Shown here: in pieces, positions 56,710-64,000 of the stretch
Numbering within the stretch: position 1 is the first letter of the stretch
Layout: each line of letters starts with the position of its first letter
Source of the DNA: Azospirillum formosense
GTDB lineage: Bacteria > Pseudomonadota > Alphaproteobacteria > Azospirillales > Azospirillaceae
Assembly: GCF_040500525.1 (NCBI RefSeq)
Contig: NZ_CP159402.1
Span: 2,696,396-2,760,395 of the forward strand
Direction of reading: 5' to 3'
DNA length: 64,000 nt
The notes under the pieces: generated by a model
Database searches by the model: none
Told to the model about the DNA's origin: nothing
Seen by the model: the letters and a program-made list of their open reading frames with translations, nothing else
Made by a program: the position numbers and the translations under genes

Positions 56710-58602
56710 ATGGCCACGCTGCAGGAAGCCCTGCTGATCGCCTTCGACCTCCAGCGGGAAGGGCGCTTCGCCGAGGCCGACTCGGTCTACGGGCAAATCC
56801 TCGACGCCGTTCCCGGCCATCCGCCGGCCCTGCATCTGCGCGGCCTTCTCCTCGCCCAGCGCGGGCGGCTGGAGGAGGGCTGCGCCCTGGTCGAACAGGC
56901 CATAGCCGGGGAGGGAGGCCAGCCCGACCTGCACGCCAACCACGCCGGCTTGCTGGAGGCTCTGGGCCGCTTCGGCGCGGCGGCGGAGGCGCTGGCCCGC
57001 GCCGCCGCCCTCGATGCGGAACGGGTGGCCCTTCTCAACAACTTCGCGCTGCGCCGGCTGGCCGCCGGCGATCCGGCCCCGGCGGAACAGGCCCTGCGCG
57101 CGGCCGTCGTCCTCCGGCCGGAACTGGCCGATCCGCGCATCAACCACGCCGAGGCGCTGGACGCGCTGGGCCGGCCGGAGGAGGCGCTGGCGCAGCGGCG
57201 GATCGCCGCGCTGCTGGCGCCGGACGACGCCGCCCTGCTCGGGGCGCTGGCCCTGCGGCCCGACGCCGCGGAGTCCGATCTGCGCCGCGCCCTGCGGCTC
57301 GACCCGGAACGGGCGGTGCTGTGGAACCGGCTGGGCGCGCGGCGAAAGGACCGCGGCGCGCTGCCCGCCGCCCGCCACGCCTACGAGCGCGGTCTGGCGC
57401 TGAACCCCGCCGACGCCGCCCTGTGGAACAACCGGGCCAACGTGCGCAAGGGGCAGGGCGATGCGGAGGAGGCCCGGAGCATCCTGCGGCGGGCGGCGGC
57501 GCTTCAGCCGGACTCGGCGGCCATCCGCAACAACCTCGCCGACGCCCACGCGCTCTGCGGCGACCCGGCGGCGGCTCTGGCCGAGGCGGAGGCGGCGCTC
57601 GCCCGCGATCCCGCCCTGGCCGACGCGCGGCTGGCGCGGGCCGCGGCGCTGCTGGCGCTCGGGCGCTTCGCGGCGGGCTGGGACGCCTGGGAGGACCGCT
57701 GGACCGCCGAGCCCTGGTGCCGCACCGCCGGGCGCTTCCCGCAGCCGCTGTGGAGCGGGCAGCCGCTGGCCGGCGGGCGGCTGCTCGTCTGGGGCGAGCA
57801 GGGGGTGGGCGACGAGCTGATGTTCGCCACGCTGCTTCCTTTGTTGACGCAATCGTCAATGAATGAGACGCAATCATCAAACGGGGGTTCGGCCGGCTGT
57901 CTGCTGGAGTGCGACGCCCGGCTGGCGCCGCTGTTCGCCCGCGCGCTGCCGGGGGTGGAGGTGGTTGCGCGCGGTGTGGTGCCCGACCCGCGCCTGTCGG
58001 CTCCGGACATCGCCGCGCAGATCCCGTCGGGCAGCCTGCCGCGCCTTCTTCTGCGCGCCCTGGAGGATTTCCGCCGGCTCCGTCCGGTCCTGAGCGCCGA
58101 TCCGGCGCGGGCGCCGGCGCTTCGACGGACCGGCCGGCGTCCCCTGGTCGGCATCGCCTGGCACACCACCAACCCGAAATGGGGGCGCCTGCGCAACGTG
58201 CCGCTGGCCGAACTGGCGCGCCGGCTCGACGCGGCGGGCGCCGACATGGTCGTCCTGCAGTACGGCGACTGGACGGCGGAGGTGGCCGCGCTGGCGGCCG
58301 ACGGCGTCGCCATCGCGCTGCCGCCCGGGCTGGACCGCAAGGACGACCTGGAGGGGTTGGCCGCGCAGATCGCCGCCACCGACCTCGTCGTCACCATCGA
58401 CAACGCGACCGCCCACCTCGCCGGCGCGCTGGGGCATCCGGTCTGGGTGCTGCTCGCGCACGCGGCGGACTGGCGCTGGCTGGTCGGCCGGGACGACTCG
58501 CCCTGGTACCCAACGGCCCGGCTGTTCCGCCAGACGGCGGCGGGGGACTGGCGGGCGCCGCTGGACGCCGTGGCCGAGCGGCTGCGCGCGCTTTTTCCGT
58601 AG
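56710..58602 (+). CDS. TPR protein with glycosyltransferase-like (GT9-type) C-terminal domain, paralog 1
   Basis: The 630-residue protein has about eight to ten tetratricopeptide repeats (residues 1-340, for example ADSVYGQILDAVPGHPPALHLRGLLLAQRGRLEEG) and a C-terminal Rossmann-like domain. The latter has LVWGEQGVGDELMFATLLP, the region LECDARLAPLFARALPGVEVV, IAWHTTNPKWGR and the end TDLVVTIDNATAHLAGALGHPVW, resembling ADP-heptose-type glycosyltransferases. It may act in protein or polysaccharide glycosylation. An AT-rich insert at 57840-57894 (LTQSSMNETQSSNGGSAG) interrupts the domain. ATG 56710 follows GGGGGGA. Confidence 0.82.
   Translation: MATLQEALLIAFDLQREGRFAEADSVYGQILDAVPGHPPALHLRGLLLAQRGRLEEGCALVEQAIAGEGGQPDLHANHAGLLEALGRFGAAAEALARAAALDAERVALLNNFALRRLAAGDPAPAEQALRAAVVLRPELADPRINHAEALDALGRPEEALAQRRIAALLAPDDAALLGALALRPDAAESDLRRALRLDPERAVLWNRLGARRKDRGALPAARHAYERGLALNPADAALWNNRANVRKGQGDAEEARSILRRAAALQPDSAAIRNNLADAHALCGDPAAALAEAEAALARDPALADARLARAAALLALGRFAAGWDAWEDRWTAEPWCRTAGRFPQPLWSGQPLAGGRLLVWGEQGVGDELMFATLLPLLTQSSMNETQSSNGGSAGCLLECDARLAPLFARALPGVEVVARGVVPDPRLSAPDIAAQIPSGSLPRLLLRALEDFRRLRPVLSADPARAPALRRTGRRPLVGIAWHTTNPKWGRLRNVPLAELARRLDAAGADMVVLQYGDWTAEVAALAADGVAIALPPGLDRKDDLEGLAAQIAATDLVVTIDNATAHLAGALGHPVWVLLAHAADWRWLVGRDDSPWYPTARLFRQTAAGDWRAPLDAVAERLRALFP
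57840..57894 (+). repeat. AT-rich in-frame insertion with short repeat inside TPR paralog 1
   Basis: The two 9-mers GACGCAATC and GACGCAATC begin near 57845 and 57870, the first continuing GTCAATGAAT and the second ATCAAACGGG. GC content falls to about 50% against more than 75% on both sides. Encodes residues about 377-394, absent from the equivalent stretch of paralog 2. Confidence 0.6.
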
Positions 58603-58653
58603 GTCTGCTACCCTTCGCACCCTTCATCATCCAGCGCGGACACACGCGGACTC

Positions 58654-60675
58654 ATGGCGACAATCGCGGAAGCCCTGGCCATCGCCTTCGAGCATCACGA
58701 GTCCGGCCGTCTGGCCGAGGCCGAGATCCTCTATGGCCGCATCCTCGACGCCGATCCCCATCAGGCGACCGCGCTGCATCTGCTGGGCGTGCTCTACGGC
58801 CAGACGGACCGGCCGAAGCTGGCGGCGGCGCTGTTCGTCGGGGCCATCGGGCTGGTTCCCGACAGCCCGGCCCTGCGCTACGACCTCGCCCGCGTCCGGC
58901 TGATCCTGGAGGACGGGGAGGGCGCGGTGGCCGCCCTGCGGATGACGCTGGCGCTCCAGCCCGACCACGCGGCGGGGCTGTTCCAACTCGCCCTGGCCTG
59001 CCGCAGCGTCGGGCGGCACGCCGAGTCGCTGCGGGTGCTGGAACGCCTCCTGGCGCTCCAGCCCGACAGCCTGGAGGCGCGCTACCTCGCCGATCGCGCG
59101 GTGGAGCGGGAGGGGCGGGCGCTTCTGGAGCGCGGGGAGATCGGGCGGGCGGTGGCGCGGCTCACCCGCCCGGTGGCCGAGGCGTTCGGCGTGCCGATCC
59201 TCTTCGCCCACGCCGCCGCCCTCCACCGCGACGGGCGTTCGGAGGAGGCCACCCGGCTGCTGCGCGGGATTCTCGCCGTCCTGCCGGCGGAGGCCCTGGC
59301 GCTGTGGAACCTGTCGCTGGGCCGGCTCGACGGGGGTGACGCGGCGGCGGCGGAACGGCTGGCCCGCCGGGCGCGCGCCCTGGCCCCGCAGGAGGCGGAG
59401 GCCCACGCCAAGCTGGGGCTGGCGCTGGCCGCCCAGGGACGGCGGGCGGCGGCGCGGGCGGCGGCCCGCGCGGCGCTGGCCTGCGATCCGGCGCACGCGC
59501 CCTCCCTGTCCAACCTCGGCGCGCTGACCATCCAGAGCAAGGACTACGGGCAGGCGCTGCGGCTGGCCGACCGGGCGCTGCGGCTGGCCCCGGAGCTGGG
59601 CGAGGCCTGGGTCGTCCGCGGCGATGCCCTGGTGCATCTCGACCGCCCGCGGGAGGCGGAGGAGGCCTTCCGCGGCGCGCTCCGCGCGGCGCCGCGGCTG
59701 GTCGTCGCCCATTGGAATCTGGCGCATCTGCTGCTGCGGCTGGGCGATTACGCGGCCGGCTGGGCGGAATACGAGTGGCGCTGGCGGAGCGAGGCCCTGG
59801 CCGGGCAGCGCCGCCCTTTCCGCCAGCCGCTGTGGGACGGCTCGGACCTGGCGGGGCGGACCATCCTGGTCCATGCCGAACAGGGTTTGGGCGACACCAT
59901 CCAGTTCGTCCGCTTCCTCGACGCGGTTCTGCGGGCCGGACCGGCGCGCGTCTATCTGGAGGCGCACGGACCGCTGCTGTCCCTGCTGGAGCGCAACACC
60001 GACCCGGCGCGGGTGACGGTGATCCCGCGGGCGCGCGATTTTCCGGGGGTGGGCGGCCTGCCCGACGCCGACGTCCAGATCCCGCTGATGAGCCTGGCCG
60101 GCCTGTTCTGCCCGAGCCTGGAGGCGATCCCCGCCCGCGTGCCCTATCTGCGCCCCGATCCGCGCCGCGCCGCCGCCTGGAGCGAGCGGCTGGCGGAGGG
60201 GCCGGGGCTGCGGGTCGGGCTGGTCTGGGCGGGCAACCCGTCCTTCCACGGCGACGCCCAGCGCTCGCCCCGGCTGGCCGGGCTGCGGCCGGTGCTGGAG
60301 GTGCCGGGCGTGCGTTTCTTCGCGCTGCAGAAGGGGCCTGGGCGGGAGGATCTGGAGGGGATGGACCTGCCGTCCTCCTTCACCGACCTGGGGCCGGACA
60401 TCGCCGACGTCGCCGACACCGCGGCGATCATGGCCAACCTCGACCTCGTGATCTCCTCCTGCACCGGTCCGGCCCATCTGGCCGGGGCGCTGGGAGTGCC
60501 GGTCTGGGTGGTGCTTCCGGACCCGCCGGACTGGCGCTGGCTGATGGGGCGGGACGACAGCCCCTGGTACCCCACCGCCCGCCTGTTCCGCCAGACCCGG
60601 AGCGGCGACTGGTCCGGCCCGGCGGAGGCGGTGGCGCGGGCCTTGCGGAGGCTGGTGGACGGTTCGCCGGGCTGA
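58654..60675 (+). CDS. TPR protein with glycosyltransferase-like (GT9-type) C-terminal domain, paralog 2
   Basis: The 673-residue protein starts as paralog 1 (MATIAEALAIAFEHHESGRLAEAEILYGRILDADPHQATALHLLGVLYGQ). It has TPRs to about residue 385 and a C-terminal domain: ILVHAEQGLGDTIQFVRFLDAVLRAGPARVYLEA, VGLVWAGNPSFHGDAQRS and LDLVISSCTGPAHLAGALGVPVWVVLP. Both paralogs end with the same DWRWL-GRDDSPWYPTARLFRQT block (one residue differs in the first). It starts 51 bp after paralog 1 and is probably a tandem duplicate with an unknown acceptor. Confidence 0.82.
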   Translation: MATIAEALAIAFEHHESGRLAEAEILYGRILDADPHQATALHLLGVLYGQTDRPKLAAALFVGAIGLVPDSPALRYDLARVRLILEDGEGAVAALRMTLALQPDHAAGLFQLALACRSVGRHAESLRVLERLLALQPDSLEARYLADRAVEREGRALLERGEIGRAVARLTRPVAEAFGVPILFAHAAALHRDGRSEEATRLLRGILAVLPAEALALWNLSLGRLDGGDAAAAERLARRARALAPQEAEAHAKLGLALAAQGRRAAARAAARAALACDPAHAPSLSNLGALTIQSKDYGQALRLADRALRLAPELGEAWVVRGDALVHLDRPREAEEAFRGALRAAPRLVVAHWNLAHLLLRLGDYAAGWAEYEWRWRSEALAGQRRPFRQPLWDGSDLAGRTILVHAEQGLGDTIQFVRFLDAVLRAGPARVYLEAHGPLLSLLERNTDPARVTVIPRARDFPGVGGLPDADVQIPLMSLAGLFCPSLEAIPARVPYLRPDPRRAAAWSERLAEGPGLRVGLVWAGNPSFHGDAQRSPRLAGLRPVLEVPGVRFFALQKGPGREDLEGMDLPSSFTDLGPDIADVADTAAIMANLDLVISSCTGPAHLAGALGVPVWVVLPDPPDWRWLMGRDDSPWYPTARLFRQTRSGDWSGPAEAVARALRRLVDGSPG

Positions 60676-60774
60676 GGGCGCCGTCCCCATCCGCCGCGAC
60701 GGGGCCGCTCCCCGATGAGCGTCAACAGGTGCCCCTTGCGTCAACCGGCGCTTCCCACCATCCTCCTTGCCATC

Positions 60775-61617
60775 ATGCCCGAACTTCCCGAAGTCGAAAC
60801 CGTCTGCCGCGGCCTCGCCCCGCATCTGGAGGGGCGGACCCTGGTCCAGGTGCTCCAGCGCCGCGCCAACCTGCGCGTTCCCTTTCCGGCCGGCTTCTGC
60901 GAGCGGCTGACCGGGCGCCGCGTCGAGTCGGTGCGCCGCCGCGCCAAATACATCCTGATCCAACTCGACGACGGGACGGTGCTGATCGCCCATCTCGGCA
61001 TGTCGGGCCGCATGATCATCACGCCGGAGCGCCCCGACGCCTGGGGCACCCACGACCATGTCGTGCTGGAGACCGACGCCGGGACGGTGGTGACCTTCAA
61101 CGACGCCCGCCGCTTCGGCCTGATGGACCTCGCCATGGCGGAGACCCTCGCCGAGCACCCGCTGCTGCGCGCGCTGGGGCCGGAGCCGCTGGGCAACGAA
61201 TTCTCCGGACCGGTGCTGGCCGCGCGGCTGGCCGGGCGGATGACCAGCATCAAGGCCGCCCTGCTGGATCAGAGCGTGGTCGCCGGGCTCGGCAACATCT
61301 ACGTGTCGGAGGCGCTATTCCTCGCCCGCCTCAGCCCCACGCGCATCGCCGCCACGGTGACCGGCGCCAAGGCCGAGCGGCTGGCCACGGCCATCCGCGC
61401 GGTGCTGGAGCGGGCCATCGCCGCGGGGGGATCGTCCTTGCGCGACTACCGGCAGGCGTCGGGGGAACTCGGCTATTTCCAGCACCAGTTCTCGGTCTAC
61501 GACCGCGAGGGCGCGCCCTGCCCGGGCTGCAGCTGCGACGTCGCGAAGACCGGGGGGATCCGCCGGATCGTCCAGGCCGGCCGTTCGACTTTCTATTGTC
61601 CGCAACGCCAGCGTTGA
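60775..61617 (+). CDS. mutM: Formamidopyrimidine-DNA glycosylase (MutM/Fpg)
   Basis: Fpg excises 8-oxoguanine and FaPy lesions. The 280-residue protein starts [14 protein letters not shown] (Pro2 is the nucleophile, Glu3 catalytic) and has the Lys in the beta-turn near [10 protein letters not shown], the segment FNDARRFG, and the H2TH region [20 protein letters not shown]. In the C-terminal zinc finger the cysteines are 249, 252, 254 and 275, but the fourth expected Cys is Arg278 (CPQRQR). The spacing from Cys252 to Cys275 is 22 residues instead of 16. ATG 60775 is fixed by the need for Pro2. Confidence 0.93.
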   Translation: MPELPEVETVCRGLAPHLEGRTLVQVLQRRANLRVPFPAGFCERLTGRRVESVRRRAKYILIQLDDGTVLIAHLGMSGRMIITPERPDAWGTHDHVVLETDAGTVVTFNDARRFGLMDLAMAETLAEHPLLRALGPEPLGNEFSGPVLAARLAGRMTSIKAALLDQSVVAGLGNIYVSEALFLARLSPTRIAATVTGAKAERLATAIRAVLERAIAAGGSSLRDYRQASGELGYFQHQFSVYDREGAPCPGCSCDVAKTGGIRRIVQAGRSTFYCPQRQR

Positions 61618-61631
61618 TATAGGTGGAAGGT

Positions 61632-62093
61632 ATGACGGCTCCATCGGCCACCGCGAGGGCGACGCTCGCCGCCCTCCTCCTCGCCGGCCCCGCCCTTGCG
61701 GGTCTGGCCGGGGTTCCCTTGTCCGCAACCTCGTCCGCCCGGGCGGCCGACTCCGCCCGTTACGTCGAAGGCATGGGGGACGTGCCGGTCATGCCGGGCC
61801 TCGCCCCCGCCGAGGAGGCGCCGCTGGTCTTCGACAAGCCCGCCGGACGCATCGCGCAGTCCGTCATGGCGGGCGCCATGGACCGCAACGCGGTCCTGTC
61901 CTTCTACAACCAGACCATGCCGCAGCTCGGCTGGAGCCGCGCCCCGCAACGGGCGGGCGGCAGCGCCAGCTTCCTGCGGGAGGGCGAGGAGCTGCGCCTG
62001 GAATTCGTCGAGCCGGCCCCCGCCACCGACGTGAGGGCCACCGTCCAGAAGGCGGCGGCCACGGTGGTCCGCTTCTCGCTGATTCCGCGCTGA
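61632..62093 (+). CDS. Small secreted protein of unknown function
   Basis: The 153-residue protein begins with a signal peptide ([19 protein letters not shown], cleavage probably near ARA-ADSA). The mature part has [59 protein letters not shown] and a positively charged end ([10 protein letters not shown]). No family is recognised with confidence. AGGTGG at 61621-61626 supports ATG 61632. It follows mutM by 14 bp and may be co-transcribed. Confidence 0.7.
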   Translation: MTAPSATARATLAALLLAGPALAGLAGVPLSATSSARAADSARYVEGMGDVPVMPGLAPAEEAPLVFDKPAGRIAQSVMAGAMDRNAVLSFYNQTMPQLGWSRAPQRAGGSASFLREGEELRLEFVEPAPATDVRATVQKAAATVVRFSLIPR

Positions 62094-62170
62094 TCCTCCA
62101 AAGAGACCAACAGCAAACCAGAAGCCCTCCGCCCCGAGCGAGGGGGCAAACCACGGGAGCCTGCTGCATC

Positions 62171-62947
62171 ATGCCGTACGAAACCATTCTCGTCGAAACC
62201 CGCGGACCGGTCGGGCTCGTCACGCTGAACCGGCCCAAGGCGCTGAACGCGCTGTCCGACCTTCTGGTGACCGAGCTGGGCCAGGCGCTGGACGCGCTGG
62301 AGGCCGACGACTCCGTCGGCGCCATCGTGGTCACGGGTTCGGAGAAGGCCTTCGCCGCCGGCGCCGACATCAAGGAGATGCAGAACTTCTCCTACATGGA
62401 CGTCTACAAGGCCAACTTCATCACCGCCAAGTGGGAGCGGCTGGCCAAGTGCCGCAAGCCGACCATCGCCGCGGTCGCCGGCTACGCGCTGGGCGGCGGC
62501 TGCGAGCTGGCGATGATGGCCGACTTCATCCTGGCCGCCGACACCGCCAAGTTCGGCCAGCCGGAGATCACCATCGGCACCATCCCCGGCGCCGGCGGCA
62601 CGCAGCGCCTGACCCGCTTCGTCGGCAAGTCCAAGGCCATGGAGATGTGCCTGACCGGCCGCCTGATGGACGCCGCCGAGGCCGAGCGCGCCGGCCTCGT
62701 CAGCCGCGTCGTGCCGGCGGCGGAGCTGGTGGACGAGGCGGTGAAGGTCGCCGAGAAGATCGCCAAGCTCTCGCGCCCGGTCGTCATGATGGCCAAGGAC
62801 GCCGTCAACGCCGCCTACGAGACGACCATGTCGGAAGGCATCCGGGTGGAGCGCCGAATCTTCCACTCCACTTTCGCCACCGAAGACCAGAAGGAAGGCA
62901 TGGCCGCCTTCGCCGAAAAGCGTCAGCCCGATTGGAAGCATCGCTGA
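62171..62947 (+). CDS. Enoyl-CoA hydratase
   Basis: The 258-residue crotonase-fold protein has [19 protein letters not shown], the oxyanion-hole segment [57 protein letters not shown] with the catalytic Glu residues, and a hydrophobic C-terminal helix. Hydrates trans-2-enoyl-CoA in fatty-acid or amino-acid catabolism. Length is typical (258-260). GGGAG at 62155-62159 precedes ATG 62171. Confidence 0.95.
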   Translation: MPYETILVETRGPVGLVTLNRPKALNALSDLLVTELGQALDALEADDSVGAIVVTGSEKAFAAGADIKEMQNFSYMDVYKANFITAKWERLAKCRKPTIAAVAGYALGGGCELAMMADFILAADTAKFGQPEITIGTIPGAGGTQRLTRFVGKSKAMEMCLTGRLMDAAEAERAGLVSRVVPAAELVDEAVKVAEKIAKLSRPVVMMAKDAVNAAYETTMSEGIRVERRIFHSTFATEDQKEGMAAFAEKRQPDWKHR

Positions 62948-62950
62948 CAT

Positions 62951-62990
62951 CCCCCGACACCTCCCCCGTATCTAGCGGGGGAGGGTCAGG
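62951..62990. repeat. Short palindromic intergenic repeat, copy 2
   Basis: CCCCCGACACCTCCCCCG and AGCGGGGGAGGGTCAGG flank GTATCT. It shares AGCGGGGGAGGGTC with copy 1 at 37516-37556. Lies just after the enoyl-CoA hydratase stop. Confidence 0.6.
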
Positions 62991-63046
62991 AATCCGTCAA
63001 GATCTCGTAATCTTTCCTTTGCCGAAAAACAGTGTTGGACGGCGCC

Positions 63047-63075
63047 TTGACTCCCATTCGGCTGGAGCGTATAAG
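63047..63075 (+). promoter_or_regulatory. Promoter of rpsT
   Basis: TTGACT (63047-63052) and TATAAG (63070-63075) with 17-bp spacing, 45 bp before the ATG. One of the closest matches to consensus in the window, as expected for a ribosomal protein gene. Confidence 0.65.
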
Positions 63076-63120
63076 GCCCCCTCGCACTGGGACAGGCGTG
63101 TCGTCCGGAGTAGGGTTTTC

Positions 63121-63381
63121 ATGGCCAATCATAAGTCTGCTGAAAAGCGCATTCGTCAAACCGCGCGTCGTACGGAGATCAACCGTAACCGCGTCAGCCG
63201 TATCCGCACCTTCGTGAAGAAGGTCGAGACGGCGATCTCGTCCGGCAACAAGGCTGAAGCCGCTGAGGCTTTCAAGGCCGCGCAGCCGGAAATGATGCGT
63301 GGGGCCTCCAAGGGCGTTCTCCACAAGAACACCGTGTCGCGCAAGCTGTCGCGCCTGTCGGCCCGCATCAAGGCTCTCTGA
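63121..63381 (+). CDS. rpsT: 30S ribosomal protein S20
   Basis: The 86-residue basic protein has the S20 pattern [39 protein letters not shown] and [22 protein letters not shown]. It binds 16S rRNA at the base of the 30S body. In many alphaproteobacteria dnaA lies near rpsT, so the edge of the window may be close to dnaA. Confidence 0.97.
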   Translation: MANHKSAEKRIRQTARRTEINRNRVSRIRTFVKKVETAISSGNKAEAAEAFKAAQPEMMRGASKGVLHKNTVSRKLSRLSARIKAL

Positions 63382-63397
63382 GTTTACTCGGCGTTAT

Positions 63398-63437
63398 AAA
63401 GCCGCGCACCAGGTATGGGCGCGGCTTTTTGCGTTTT
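63398..63437 (+). terminator. Intrinsic terminator of rpsT
   Basis: AAAGCCGCGC (63398-63407) and GCGCGGCTTT (63419-63428) form a 10-bp stem with an 11-nt loop, followed by TTGCGTTTTTGA. Confidence 0.85.
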
Positions 63438-64000
63438 TGATAAGTACAGTCTCCGTTCTTTCCGAATCCTCCGGCAGTAGTCCGGTGGGGCAGGGGATCG
63501 CGGCTGTAGGACGGCGAGTCGCCTCCGGTGGTCCTGGTCTTTGGCGAAGACAGGGGCGGGTTTCGGAAACGCTGCGTGATTTTTGCCGCAGTCCGGACCG
63601 TTCGCTTTCTGTCCTATTGCCACGGCGAGGGCGGCTGATTAGACTTTCCTTCCGTTGGGAATGACGCAGCGGTGTCGTCTTTGACGTCACGCGCCATTCG
63701 CTGAGGGACGGAGACGTTCAAAGCCGCGGGCAAGGTTGCGGGACGCTCAAGAAGCTCGACTCGACCCGTTGCTCCTGGAGCGATGCTTTTCTTAAAACTC
63801 GACGTGGCAAAGGCGGAGTCCAACTTCGCCGAAGGGATAGTGCTGCCGTCCAGTTGGGAGGCATCCACCGTTGGAGTCTTCAGGAGAGGAACGTTTTGAC
63901 GGCGCGGGGCCTAAGTTAAGGGGTCTGGGTTCGGTCGGGCGGGATGGTGCCCTCTGCGGCGCGGGGCCGTCCGGGGGGAAAGGAGCGGGGTAGGGGAAGC
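63438..64000. other. Edge region (563 bp) without a convincing gene
   Basis: GC is visibly lower than in neighbouring genes (about 58% by eye). No DnaA boxes (TTATCCACA-type) are seen, only a weak three-mismatch ATCCACC near 63850. A minus-strand open frame (63614-63868, 84 codons) has ordinary amino-acid composition but no family match and only GGTGG as a possible ribosome-binding site. It may be the control region upstream of dnaA or of another gene. Confidence 0.3.

Noticed and set aside
63438..64000. Replication origin with DnaA boxes
   Set aside because: No TTATCCACA-type 9-mers with fewer than three mismatches were seen.

Overview
The window is about 64 kb of very GC-rich, densely packed bacterial chromosome. 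Gene content and order point to an alphaproteobacterium of the Azospirillum type (Rhodospirillales). Markers include a MucR/Ros-type regulator, an Irr-like Fur protein, ornithine-lipid genes olsB-olsA, a bactofilin, the miaB-phoH-ybeY-corC-lnt string and the complete rimP-nusA-ylxR-infB-rbfA-truB-rpsO-pnp cluster. The genus is inferred; no rRNA or tRNA gene is visible to confirm it. Nearly everything is core chromosomal housekeeping. I see no phage, insertion sequence, CRISPR array or plasmid functions.

Layout. 1-3430: the end of a ZnuA-like zinc-binding protein, dapB, an AraC/alkyl-DNA methyltransferase fusion, a DUF2244 membrane protein and nth. 3.5-8.8 kb: bactofilin, an EI24/CysZ-type membrane protein, a PfkB-family adenosine kinase and a TauE-TIGR02186-universal stress protein operon. 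8.8-16.2 kb: a membrane-fused spermidine synthase-like protein, a class III cyclase, an Nfu-type Fe-S protein, a degenerate polysaccharide deacetylase, a D-Ala-D-Ala dipeptidase, tsaB-rimI, a TusA-like protein and mucR. 16.5-24.2 kb: olsB-olsA, then miaB-phoH-ybeY-corC and lnt. 24.2-27.3 kb: an XRE regulator, metK, trmB and a small monooxygenase-like protein. 27.4-37.6 kb: the translation/RNA cluster rimP to pnp. 37.6-46.8 kb: a zinc metallopeptidase, TspO-like protein, EpmB/KamA-like radical SAM enzyme, glycerophosphodiesterase, a nitronate monooxygenase-like flavoprotein with an added cysteine cluster, an irr-rubrerythrin-DUF3501 group, an SH3 protein, a D-2-hydroxyacid dehydrogenase and a Uma2 protein. 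46.9-56.6 kb: a PatZ-like acyl-CoA ligase/acetyltransferase, L-lactate dehydrogenase, ppa, a YejA-like binding protein, a cytidylate-kinase-like protein, ubiB and ubiE. 56.7-64 kb: two paralogous TPR/glycosyltransferase-like genes, mutM, a small secreted protein, enoyl-CoA hydratase and rpsT, ending in 560 bp with no convincing gene.

The least explained signals are RNA-level and intergenic. Two promoter-like regions (rimP operon, miaB) are followed about 30-80 nt downstream by a terminator hairpin lying before the gene; a third candidate precedes the nitronate monooxygenase-like gene, and an unassigned stem-loop lies just upstream of metK. Other points are short palindromic intergenic repeats, a large imperfect inverted repeat before lnt, a deacetylase-fold protein without its metal ligands, and a MutM whose fourth zinc cysteine appears to be arginine. 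I did not find a clearly new multi-gene defence or mobile system; the leader structures are the best candidates for undescribed biology.
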